In this document: piece by piece, positions 8,819 through 16,279 of the stretch
How the letters are laid out: each line of letters starts with the position of its first letter
Position numbering within the stretch: the stretch's first letter is position 1
Source: Streptomyces chryseus
GTDB taxonomy: Bacteria > Actinomycetota > Actinomycetes > Streptomycetales > Streptomycetaceae
Assembly (NCBI RefSeq): GCF_014650755.1
Contig: NZ_BMVO01000004.1
Span: 62,001 to 126,000, forward strand
Length of the DNA stretch: 64,000 nucleotides
Direction of reading: 5' to 3'
Notes under the pieces: model-generated
What the model was told of the DNA's origin: nothing
Seen by the model: the letters and a program-made list of their open reading frames with translations, nothing else
The model's database searches: none
Position numbers and translations under genes: made by a program

Positions 8819-10671
8819 GAGCTGCCTCCATACTGCGAGTCGCCTGGCCACGACGTGTTCCTCAGCCACAACTCGACGCCGAGGAAGCGGTTCAGGGCGG
8901 GGAAGGGGGCGCGCAGCCCCATCAGGGCGCGGTCCAGTGAAGCCGTGACCGCGCGCGGCTCGATGACACCGAGGGCGGCAAGCCGGGACGTACCGATGAT
9001 GTCCCGCAGCGTCCCGGCGGCACGCCGGGCTCCCTGGTAGTCCTCGTCGGAGTAGTCGCCCTTCGTCCGCCGGGCCAGCACGGGGGCGGGTACGACGCCC
9101 GCCAGCGCCGAGCCGAGCAGCGGTTTGAGGGCCGGTGGGCGGCTGCGGCGGTGGGCCGGCAGCAGCAGGCAGGCCCGGACGACGTCGTTGTCGAGGAAGG
9201 GGGCTTGTGGCCAGATGCCGAAGGGGGCTGCCAGGTGGGCCAGTTGGCGTTGCGCCGAGGCCGACGCGCGCAGCTCGTGGAGGGTCGTGCGGAGGTCCGG
9301 CGGGCCGTCCGTCCGCCGCTCTCGCGCGCGTCGCCCGGAGGCCCGCGTACGGGCCAGTTCGGCGAGTTCCCCGCGCGCGGAGGGTGTGAGCCAAGCCGCC
9401 TCGGGGCCCGGAGGCACCCACCAGCTCAGCGTGTCCAGCCAGTGCGGGGCGCGCTCCCCCGGTGATTCCAGCCGTTCGGCCGTCCGCCGCAGGGCGGTTG
9501 CCACGGGGGTACGCGCCAGGTGGGCGGCCCTGCCGACGACGTGGAGGGGCGAGGAGTGGCGCGCTCGCGCCAGCTGGTGCCCGTCGCGGAACAGTCTGCG
9601 CAGTCCGCCCGGCCGCGCGAGGCCCGCCAGGTAGGAGGGCGGCGGGCTCAGGAGCGCGTCGCCGCCCTCGCCGCCGAGGTGGAGGTCGCCGCCGTGCGCG
9701 GCGATGCGCTCCAGGCGGAGCCGTGTACGGGCCGCGCCCACCGCCGCGGGGTTGGGTTCCCCGTCGCATTCCCCGTCGTGCAGGTCTTGGTAGGGCAGGG
9801 TGCCGGCGGTCGTCCCCGTGACCACTTCGAGGCGGAGCCGTTCGTCGAGCCGCGCGTAGCCGCGGGCGAACTCCAGGTCGTCGCAGGACGTGTCCGCCCG
9901 GTGATAGGTGAAAACGGGCAGCGGGTCGGTCCGGTGGCGCAACGACAGGAACGCCACCGAAGTGGAATCGAGTCCGCCGCTGAAGTCCGCGGTCAGTGTC
10001 CGCGCCCGCGCGGCGCGCAGCCCCACGGACTCGTCGAGCGCCGCCCCGAGCGCCTCGGCCGCCGTCGCCGCCGACGCGTCGTCCCGGGGCCGGAGGGTCT
10101 CGTACTCCCACTGGACGGCCTCGCCGTCGGCGGTGATGCGCAGGGCGTGTCCGCCGCCCAGCCGCTCGACACCGGCCACCACGGACCGGCTCTCGGGCAG
10201 CAGGGGTACGCCGGGGCAGAAGATCTGCGCGGCCAGGACCTGCGGGTCCGGGCGGCAACCGCCGCCGGCCGCGACCGCCGTGTCCATCGGCCGCGAACCG
10301 ATCCAGGTGCGGCCGGAGCGCCGCCGGTAGTACAGCGGGTACTGCCCGGCCAGGTCGACGAACGCCGTGAGGTCGCCGGGGCGTACGACGACGCAGAGGT
10401 AACTGCCCGCCCAGCGGGTCAGGGTGGTGAGCCGGTCCGTGGCGAGCGCCCGCTCGGCGTCCGCCGCGAACTGCCGCTCCCCGGCGAGACACTGCCCGAC
10501 GGTGATGACAGTGCCGCCCGCGCACCGGTGGCTGCGCAGTTCGCCTTCCCGCCAGTGACCGGTCACCCGCAGGAGAGGAGCGGATGGGCCCGCGGGGAGT
10601 GGGAAGCACCCGGTGAAGCCCGGGTGGAGCCGCCGGTCGGTGCTGTGGTCGGCCGCGGTCACGTCGATCAC
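8815..10671 (-). CDS. Lasso peptide cyclase (asparagine synthetase homologue)
   Basis: Activates the side-chain carboxylate of core Asp9 as an adenylate and closes the macrolactam on the core N-terminal amine. The protein has 618 residues: an N-terminal glutaminase-like domain without the nucleophilic Cys2, then a PP-loop ATP-binding domain with FSGGLDST at 230-237 and a downstream LHLGGEGGDALLS segment. This is the standard architecture of the C protein of lasso clusters. It starts at GTG 10671, overlapping the precursor stop codon (GTGA), and ends in a GTGA overlap with the B gene, so A, C and B are translated in tight stoichiometry. Very confident from context plus motifs. Confidence 0.93.
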   Translation of the reverse strand: MIDVTAADHSTDRRLHPGFTGCFPLPAGPSAPLLRVTGHWREGELRSHRCAGGTVITVGQCLAGERQFAADAERALATDRLTTLTRWAGSYLCVVVRPGDLTAFVDLAGQYPLYYRRRSGRTWIGSRPMDTAVAAGGGCRPDPQVLAAQIFCPGVPLLPESRSVVAGVERLGGGHALRITADGEAVQWEYETLRPRDDASAATAAEALGAALDESVGLRAARARTLTADFSGGLDSTSVAFLSLRHRTDPLPVFTYHRADTSCDDLEFARGYARLDERLRLEVVTGTTAGTLPYQDLHDGECDGEPNPAAVGAARTRLRLERIAAHGGDLHLGGEGGDALLSPPPSYLAGLARPGGLRRLFRDGHQLARARHSSPLHVVGRAAHLARTPVATALRRTAERLESPGERAPHWLDTLSWWVPPGPEAAWLTPSARGELAELARTRASGRRARERRTDGPPDLRTTLHELRASASAQRQLAHLAAPFGIWPQAPFLDNDVVRACLLLPAHRRSRPPALKPLLGSALAGVVPAPVLARRTKGDYSDEDYQGARRAAGTLRDIIGTSRLAALGVIEPRAVTASLDRALMGLRAPFPALNRFLGVELWLRNTSWPGDSQYGGSS

Positions 10672-10877
10672 CAGTAGTAGTGGGAGTTGGCGTCGGCGGT
10701 GCCACTGCTGGAGCTTCCTAGGGTCACCTCCCGTACGTGACCGAGGTCGACCAGCACCGGCGGGGAGTAGGAGTCGTCGCGGTCGGGATCCGCCGCCGCG
10801 CCGTGTTCCTGGGCACCCGTATCGGAAACAGAGGGCCGGACCGCCGACCGGTGGGCGTATTTTCTCAGCAAGGTCAT
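10668..10877 (-). CDS. Lasso peptide precursor (A)
   Basis: A 69-residue precursor. The leader contains the recognition motif YSPPVLVDLG (residues 37-46), matching YxxPxLxxxG, and Thr52 at position -2, both hallmarks of lasso leaders. Cleavage after Leu53 would release the 16-residue core GSSSSGTADANSHYYW. Gly1 and Asp9 of that core are correctly spaced for a nine-residue macrolactam ring, leaving the loop and tail ANSHYYW with a bulky aromatic end that could act as the plug. ATG 10877 is preferred over the longer frame because AGGTGG lies 5 bases upstream. The core has no Cys, so it would be a class II lasso. The ring is unusually Ser-rich and polar. Bioactivity cannot be deduced. Confidence 0.92.
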   Translation of the reverse strand: MTLLRKYAHRSAVRPSVSDTGAQEHGAAADPDRDDSYSPPVLVDLGHVREVTLGSSSSGTADANSHYYW

Positions 10878-10906
10878 ATATCCACCTGATGTTGACTCAA
10901 AAGGCG

Positions 10907-10920
10907 CATGCAATTGCATG
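10907..10920. promoter_or_regulatory. Perfect palindrome upstream of lasso precursor
   Basis: CATGCAATTGCATG is a perfect 14-base palindrome centred about 37 bases upstream of the precursor start, in unusually AT-rich surroundings. It is a good candidate operator for the lasso operon. The regulator is unknown; the neighbouring ROK protein is the nearest candidate. Confidence 0.5.
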
Positions 10921-11195
10921 AACGAACACGTTTGGACAGAGTCTGCTATTCGACTTTAGCCGCACACCGGGTTTTCGCACCCCTGGCGTGGGCCACCATG
11001 GCAGGCGCGAGCGGCCGTTGTCCACGCGCGCCGGCAGGTGTCCGACCAGCGGAGGGGCGCCTCTCAGTGAAGAGCGTTCTGCCCGCGCGAAGTCCCTCGT
11101 CGCCAATTCGCAGAGCCGTCAGCCGACGGTACGGGCGGGGAGTTCAGCTCGTCGGTGCACGCCGTGCGGAACAGGAGCCGAGCTTCAATTCCCGC
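10921..11195. other. Intergenic region upstream of lasso operon
   Basis: Lies between the 3' end of the ROK gene and the lasso precursor, both on the minus strand. It should contain the lasso promoter, but I cannot name a -35/-10 pair with confidence. No small gene or clear terminator for the ROK gene was seen. Confidence 0.4.
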
Positions 11196-12386
11196 TCAGT
11201 CCTTGTCCACGTCCGTCCTCCGCAAGGAGGTCAGACCGAGCACCAGTGCCCCTTGCGCCTCCGACAGCGGATTCATCGCACTCAGCTTCAGGGCGAATTC
11301 GCTGTGCGGACCGACCGCACCCCGCAGCCCGAAGCGTGCCAGGGACTCCCGGCAGGGCTCCAGGACCAGGTTCTGCGCGGCGGCGAGCTGCCCGCCCAGG
11401 ACGATCAGGTCCGGATTCAGGAGGTTGCAGACCAGCGCGAGGGCCTGGCCGAGCACACGCCCGGCGTCCCGCACCACCCGCTCGCACACCGCGTCGCCCG
11501 ACTGGGCCCGCTCGATCAGGGAGGCGAGGGAGTACGGCACGTCGGCCACGCTGCCGGCCAGTGCCTCGCGGGCCTGACGGACGAGCGCGTCGGCACCGAT
11601 GATCGTCTCCAGACAGCCACGGCCGCCGCACCGGCAGACCATGCCGTCCGGGTCGAGCACGAGATGCCCGATCTCGCCGGCCATTCCGTGGCCGCGAATG
11701 GGGTTGCTGCTGATGACGAGACCGGCGCCGATGCCGGTGGAGCCCTTGACGTAGACGACGATCTCGCAGTGGCCGTCCGTGCCGTACGTCTGCTCCGCCA
11801 GCGCGCCGAGGTTGGCGTCGTTGTCGAGCGCGCCCTGGACACGCAGCCACTGCCCCAGGTCGTCCGACGGCGCGTCCCCCTCGCTCCACGGGGGCAGGAC
11901 GGGCGTACGGAACGTGCCGGTCCGGGGGTCGACCATCCTCGGGACCGCCACCCCGAGGGACACGACGTCCTCCAGTTCGCGGCCGGTCCTGGCGACCGCC
12001 TCCCGAACGGCCTGCTTCAGGGAGGGCATGATCTCGCCCAGCCCCCGGTTCGCACCGCTGCCCACGTGCTCCCAGTGCGTCTCGGTGACGGGGCGGTCGA
12101 CCCGCCGGGCCACGACGGTCGCCTGGTTGAAGCCGAGGTGGACGCCGACCGCGACATTGCGCGTCGGGGCGAGGCAGACTCTCGTCCCGCGCCCGGGCTC
12201 CGAAACGAAGACCTTGGCCGTCTGCAACTCGCGGACGATGTTCGAAACGGTGGACTGGGCAAGTCCGGTGCGCCGGGCCAGACCGGCCTGACTGTCGCTC
12301 TTAATCATGACGGAGAGCAGGACATGCTTGAAGTTGATCGCTTTGGTTCCCCGGGCCGCGCTCAGGCGATCACGTAACTGGAGCAT
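11196..12386 (-). CDS. ROK-family transcriptional regulator
   Basis: A sugar- or metabolite-responsive DNA-binding repressor of 396 residues. The N-terminal 70 residues form a winged helix-turn-helix (LARRTGLAQSTVSNIVREL), followed by a ROK sugar-kinase-like domain with the ligand loop GSTGIGAGLVI and the zinc motif CRCGGRGCLE. Cellobiose, xylose and N-acetylglucosamine regulators belong to this family; the effector here is unknown. No sugar operon is adjacent. The neighbours are the lasso operon downstream and a penicillin-binding protein upstream, so it may regulate itself or distant genes. Imperfect AT-rich repeats upstream could be its operator. Confidence 0.9.
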   Translation of the reverse strand: MLQLRDRLSAARGTKAINFKHVLLSVMIKSDSQAGLARRTGLAQSTVSNIVRELQTAKVFVSEPGRGTRVCLAPTRNVAVGVHLGFNQATVVARRVDRPVTETHWEHVGSGANRGLGEIMPSLKQAVREAVARTGRELEDVVSLGVAVPRMVDPRTGTFRTPVLPPWSEGDAPSDDLGQWLRVQGALDNDANLGALAEQTYGTDGHCEIVVYVKGSTGIGAGLVISSNPIRGHGMAGEIGHLVLDPDGMVCRCGGRGCLETIIGADALVRQAREALAGSVADVPYSLASLIERAQSGDAVCERVVRDAGRVLGQALALVCNLLNPDLIVLGGQLAAAQNLVLEPCRESLARFGLRGAVGPHSEFALKLSAMNPLSEAQGALVLGLTSLRRTDVDKD

Positions 12387-12435
12387 CGGACCCCCGCAAT
12401 TCAGCGAATCAGTCCTCCGACATTAGCATGGTGAT

Positions 12436-12469
12436 CTTCAAATTGAACGAGGGGTGTTTTCAAATGAAT
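12436..12469. promoter_or_regulatory. AT-rich repeats upstream of ROK regulator (candidate operator)
   Basis: Two similar elements, CTTCAAATTGAAC (12436-12448) and TTTTCAAATGAAT (12457-12469), share TTCAAAT and sit 50-80 bases upstream of the ROK start in an AT-rich island. The first is a near palindrome (TTCAAATTGAA). Autoregulation through these is inferred. Confidence 0.35.
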
Positions 12470-12552
12470 AGGAGTCAATAATTCCGCCACAGTCGTGAGA
12501 TGCGCGGGGAAGCCGTTGCCCGTGAGGCCCCGCATTCGGGCCCGCACCCCGT

Positions 12553-14037
12553 TCACTTGACGAGGACGGCCCGCATGACCTCCCTGGCGATCGGGGAGCC
12601 GAGCTTGCCGCCGGAGATGTCGGCGCGTGAGATGTCCATGTCGGTCGGGTCGATGAAGACGGCCACCGCCACGGAGGCTCCGTCGGCGTTCTTCCCGTAC
12701 GAGACGAACCAGCCGTACGGCACCTCGTCCTCGACGTCGACGCCGCGCTGCGCCGTTCCGGTCTTCCCGCCGACGGTGATCCCGTCGATCAGGGCCCCCT
12801 TCGCGCTGCCCTCGCGCGCGGTGAACTCCATCATCTCCCGCACACTCCTCGCGGTGTCCTCGGAGACCGCCCGGCTCTTGAGCTTCGGCTCGTGCTCCTC
12901 GACCGGCGAGAGTTCGGGGTCGACCAGCTTGTCGACGATGTACGGCTGCATCAGCTTGCCGTCGTTGGCGATGGCGGCCGTCACCATCGCCATCTGCAGG
13001 GGCGTGCTCGTCAGGCTGCCCTGCCCCATTCCGGTCAGCGCGGTCCCCGGCTTGTCGAGCCGGTCGGGGTAGAGGCTCTTGTACGCCAGCATGTCGCCGA
13101 AGTCCTCCGAGTAGACATCCGCGTTGAAGCCGAACTTCTCCGCCGTCTCCCGCATCTTGTCCGGGCCGATCCGGGACGCGGCGTCGAGGAAGACGTTGTT
13201 GCAGGAGAACTGCATGGCGGTCTTCAGCGAGGCCTTGGCGCACACCGCGTCGCCGGCCTCGCTGCCGATCTTGGAGGTGGAGAGCGGCAGGGGGTACGGG
13301 GACGGGGCCCCGGACGCCGCGTCGACGTCGGTGACCACGCCGTGCTCCAGCGCCGCGGCCGCCGTGAGGATCTTGAAGGTGGAGCCGGGCGGGAACGTCT
13401 CGCGCAGCGCCCGGTTCGCCAGCGGCTTGCTCTTGTCGGCGAGGAGCGCCTCGAACCTCTTGCTCTCCTTGAACGTCATCCCGGCGAACACGGACGGGTC
13501 GTACGAAGGCGCCGACGCCAGGGCGAGCACCTTGCCGGTGCTCGGCTCGAGGGCGACGACCGCGCCCCTGGCCCCGAGATCCGTCAGCCCTTTGTAGGCG
13601 GCCTTCTGCGCCTTGGGGTCGATGGTGGTGACGACGGACCCTCCGCGCAGCGGCTCCCCGGTCAGGACGCTCCGGGCCCGCTTGAACGCGAACCGGTCGT
13701 CCTGTCCGCTCAGGATCGAGTCGTACGTCTTCTCCAGCAGCGACATCCCTCGGGCCTGCGAGGCGAAGCCGGTGACCGGGGCGTACATCGGCCCGTCCGT
13801 GAAGGTCCGCTTGTACGTGAAGTCCTGGCCGGCGACTTCCTTCGAGCCGGTCACCGGCCGCCCCGCGACGATGATGTCCCCACGCGGTTCGGCGAACTGC
13901 GCTATCTGCACCCGCCGGTTGTTCTCGTGGTTGGCGAGCGTTTCCCCCTGGACGAACTGCACCCAGTTGATCCGCAGGAGCAGGGCCAGTATCAGCAGCC
14001 CACAGAAGATCGCCACGTGCCTCAGCGGCCTGTTCAT
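12553..14037 (-). CDS. Class B penicillin-binding protein (transpeptidase, PbpA-like)
   Basis: Cross-links peptidoglycan stem peptides outside the membrane. The 494-residue protein has one N-terminal membrane helix (about residues 8-22), a class B dimerisation/pedestal region, and a complete transpeptidase domain: STFK at 219-222 (nucleophile Ser219), SCN at 278-280 and KTG at 425-427. The size and start resemble actinobacterial PbpA. ATG 14037 is chosen as it directly precedes the membrane segment; the frame extends to 14085 with weak support. It stands alone, with no FtsW/RodA-type partner next to it, which suggests an accessory elongation- or sporulation-linked enzyme. Confidence 0.93.
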   Translation of the reverse strand: MNRPLRHVAIFCGLLILALLLRINWVQFVQGETLANHENNRRVQIAQFAEPRGDIIVAGRPVTGSKEVAGQDFTYKRTFTDGPMYAPVTGFASQARGMSLLEKTYDSILSGQDDRFAFKRARSVLTGEPLRGGSVVTTIDPKAQKAAYKGLTDLGARGAVVALEPSTGKVLALASAPSYDPSVFAGMTFKESKRFEALLADKSKPLANRALRETFPPGSTFKILTAAAALEHGVVTDVDAASGAPSPYPLPLSTSKIGSEAGDAVCAKASLKTAMQFSCNNVFLDAASRIGPDKMRETAEKFGFNADVYSEDFGDMLAYKSLYPDRLDKPGTALTGMGQGSLTSTPLQMAMVTAAIANDGKLMQPYIVDKLVDPELSPVEEHEPKLKSRAVSEDTARSVREMMEFTAREGSAKGALIDGITVGGKTGTAQRGVDVEDEVPYGWFVSYGKNADGASVAVAVFIDPTDMDISRADISGGKLGSPIAREVMRAVLVK

Positions 14038-14191
14038 TCGCTGCCCCACCCCTCCACGCCGCTCCACCGCATGCGTGCCCGACAAGATCCGTCCCCGTAG
14101 GGACGGTGTGGAGGGGTCCTCGGTTGCCCACCGGCCGGGTCGGCTTGGTCACGCCGGGCCGTTGGACCGCCGCGCGCCGCCCGGGTGGGGC

Positions 14192-16078
14192 CTACTTCGC
14201 CCGCGCGTCCTCCAGGCCCGGGCGTTCGAACTGGGTGCGGTGCAGCTCCTCGTAGCGGCCCCCCGCCGCCAGCAGCTCGGTGTGCGTCCCGCGTTCGACG
14301 ATCCGGCCGTCCTCGACGACCAGGATCAGGTCGGCGGCCCGTACGGTCGACAGGCGGTGGGCGATCACCACGGCGGTACGTCCCTCCAGCGCCTCGGCCA
14401 GGGCCTCCTGCACGGCGGCCTCCGACGTGGAGTCGAGGTGGGCGGTCGCCTCGTCGAGGATGACGACGCGCTGGCGCGCCAGCAGCAGGCGGGCGATGGT
14501 GAGGCGTTGCCGCTCGCCGCCGGAGAGCCGGTAGCCGCGTTCGCCGACGATCGTGTCCAGGCCGTCGGGCAGGGAGGCCACGAGGCCGTCCAGACGGGAG
14601 CGGCGCAGGGCGTCCCAGATGTCGTCCTCGGTGGCGTCGGGCCGGGCGAGGAGCAGGTTGGCGCGTACGGATTCGTGGAAGAGGTGCCCGTCCTGGGTCA
14701 CCATGCCGAGGGTCTCGCGGACCGAGTCGGCGCTCAGGTCGCGTACGTCGACGCCGTTCAGCCGTACGGATCCCGAGTCGGCGTCGTACAACCGCGGCAG
14801 GAGCTGCGCGATCGTGGACTTTCCGGCGCCGGAGGAACCGACGAGGGCCACCATGTGGCCGGGTTCGGCCCGGAACGAGATCTCGTGCAGGACCTGGGTG
14901 CCGCCGCGCGAGTCGAGCGTCGCGACGTCCTCCAGAGAAGCGAGGGAGACCTTGTCGGCGGACGGGTAGCCGAACGAGACCCGGTCGAACTCCACCGACA
15001 CCGGCCCGTCCGGCACCCGCCGGGCGTCCGGCTTCTCGGCGATCAGCGGGCGCAGGTCCAGGATCTCGAAGACCCGCTCGAAGCTCACCAGGGCGCTCAT
15101 CACCTCGACGCGCGCGCCGGCGAGCGCGGTGAGCGGGGCGTAGAGCCGGGTGAGGAGCAGCGCGAGAGCGACGACGGCTCCGGGGTCGAGGCTGCCGCGC
15201 AGGGCGTAGAAGCCGCCGAGTCCGTAGACGAGGGCCAGCGCCAGTGCGGAGACCAGGGTGAGCGCGGTGATGAACGTGGACTGCGCCATGGCGGTACGGA
15301 TGCCGATGTCGCGCACGCGGCGGGCGCGGGCGGCGAATTCGGCGGACTCGTCGGCCGGACGGCCGAAGAGCTTGACGAGGGTCGCGCCGGGGGCGGAGAA
15401 ACGTTCGGTCATCTGGGTCCCCATGGCCGCGTTGTGGTGGGCTGCCTCGCGCTGGAGCGTCGCCATGCGCACGCCCATCCGGCGGGCGGGCACGACGAAC
15501 ACCGGCAGCAGCGCGAGGGCCAGCAGGGTGATCTGCCAGGAGATGCTGAGCATGACGGCGAGGGTCAGCAGCAGGGTGACGAGGTTGGACACCACGCCGG
15601 AGAGGGTGTTGCTGAAGGCGCGCTGGGCGCCGATGACGTCGTTGTTGAGACGGCTGACGAGCGCACCGGTCCTGGTACGGGTGAAGAAGGCGACGGGCAT
15701 CCGCTGGACGTGGTCGAAGACCGCCGTGCGGAGGTCGAGGATCAGCCCCTCCCCGAGGGTGGCCGACAGCCGGCGGGTCAGCAGGCCCAGCCCAGCCTCC
15801 GCGACGGCGATGACCGCGATGAGCAGGGCGAGCCGGGTGACCGTCGTCTCCTCGCGGCCTCGGACGATCGCGTCGACGACGCTTCCGGCGAGCACCGGCG
15901 TGGCCACCGCGAGGAGGGCGGTCACCACGCTGAGCAGCAGGAAGCGGTACAGCTGCCGGTGATGCGGCCGGGCGAACCGGCCGATGCGGCGCAGGGTGGT
16001 CCGGGAGACGGGCCTGCGGTCCTGACTGGCGTTGATCGCGTTGTGCAGCGATGTCCAAGCGGTGACTTCCATGTCCAT
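14192..16078 (-). CDS. SoxR-regulated ABC exporter (fused TM-ATPase half transporter)
   Basis: A type IV ABC exporter half-subunit with an N-terminal six-helix domain (about 45-330) and an ATPase with Walker A GSSGAGKST (about 414-422), signature LSGGERQ (about 518-524) and Walker B VVILDEAT. It would dimerise and export drugs, peptides or redox-active metabolites. The promoter is a SoxR-type element lying directly before the gene; S. coelicolor SoxR is known to control an ABC transporter gene in this way. The predicted transcript starts at about 16078, so translation probably begins leaderless at the ATG there; ATGs at 16084 and 16072 are in frame. It is the nearest exporter to the transporter-less lasso operon, but is not in that operon. 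Confidence 0.9.
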   Translation of the reverse strand: MDMEVTAWTSLHNAINASQDRRPVSRTTLRRIGRFARPHHRQLYRFLLLSVVTALLAVATPVLAGSVVDAIVRGREETTVTRLALLIAVIAVAEAGLGLLTRRLSATLGEGLILDLRTAVFDHVQRMPVAFFTRTRTGALVSRLNNDVIGAQRAFSNTLSGVVSNLVTLLLTLAVMLSISWQITLLALALLPVFVVPARRMGVRMATLQREAAHHNAAMGTQMTERFSAPGATLVKLFGRPADESAEFAARARRVRDIGIRTAMAQSTFITALTLVSALALALVYGLGGFYALRGSLDPGAVVALALLLTRLYAPLTALAGARVEVMSALVSFERVFEILDLRPLIAEKPDARRVPDGPVSVEFDRVSFGYPSADKVSLASLEDVATLDSRGGTQVLHEISFRAEPGHMVALVGSSGAGKSTIAQLLPRLYDADSGSVRLNGVDVRDLSADSVRETLGMVTQDGHLFHESVRANLLLARPDATEDDIWDALRRSRLDGLVASLPDGLDTIVGERGYRLSGGERQRLTIARLLLARQRVVILDEATAHLDSTSEAAVQEALAEALEGRTAVVIAHRLSTVRAADLILVVEDGRIVERGTHTELLAAGGRYEELHRTQFERPGLEDARAK

Positions 16079-16085
16079 GGGCATG

Positions 16086-16116
16086 ACGCTAGGACCTCAA
16101 GCGGACTTGAGGTCAA
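16086..16116 (-). promoter_or_regulatory. SoxR box and promoter of ABC exporter
   Basis: The inverted repeat GACCTCAAG-CGGA-CTTGAGGTC occupies 16093-16114 and contains the SoxR consensus CCTCAAG-N4-CTTGAGG. It fills a 19-base spacer between a -35 TTGACC (complement of 16111-16116) and a -10 TAGCGT (complement of 16086-16091). The long 19-base spacer is the hallmark of promoters activated by SoxR and other MerR-family regulators. Confidence 0.88.
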
Positions 16117-16279
16117 TTCGGTCCTCTCGGGCTCCCCCGTACGCGGTGGTGACGGACCGTCCGCGCAGAAGTGCGCACGCGCGATGAGAACAACACGCGT
16201 CCCGTGCGTATCAAGAGGCGGACGCGTCCCCCGGGTGCCCATCGGCAACCGGCTCCGTACCCCTACAGGAGGCGGCGAG

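Noticed and set aside
8819..10705. Minus-strand frame fused to the lasso B gene
   Set aside because: It lies within the cyclase gene in another frame; the GTGA overlap at 8818 sets the B start.
13613..16279. Open frame extending the S1 protease upstream by about 890 codons
   Set aside because: It is antisense to the PBP and ABC genes. AGGAGG and the signal peptide fix the start at TTG 16280.
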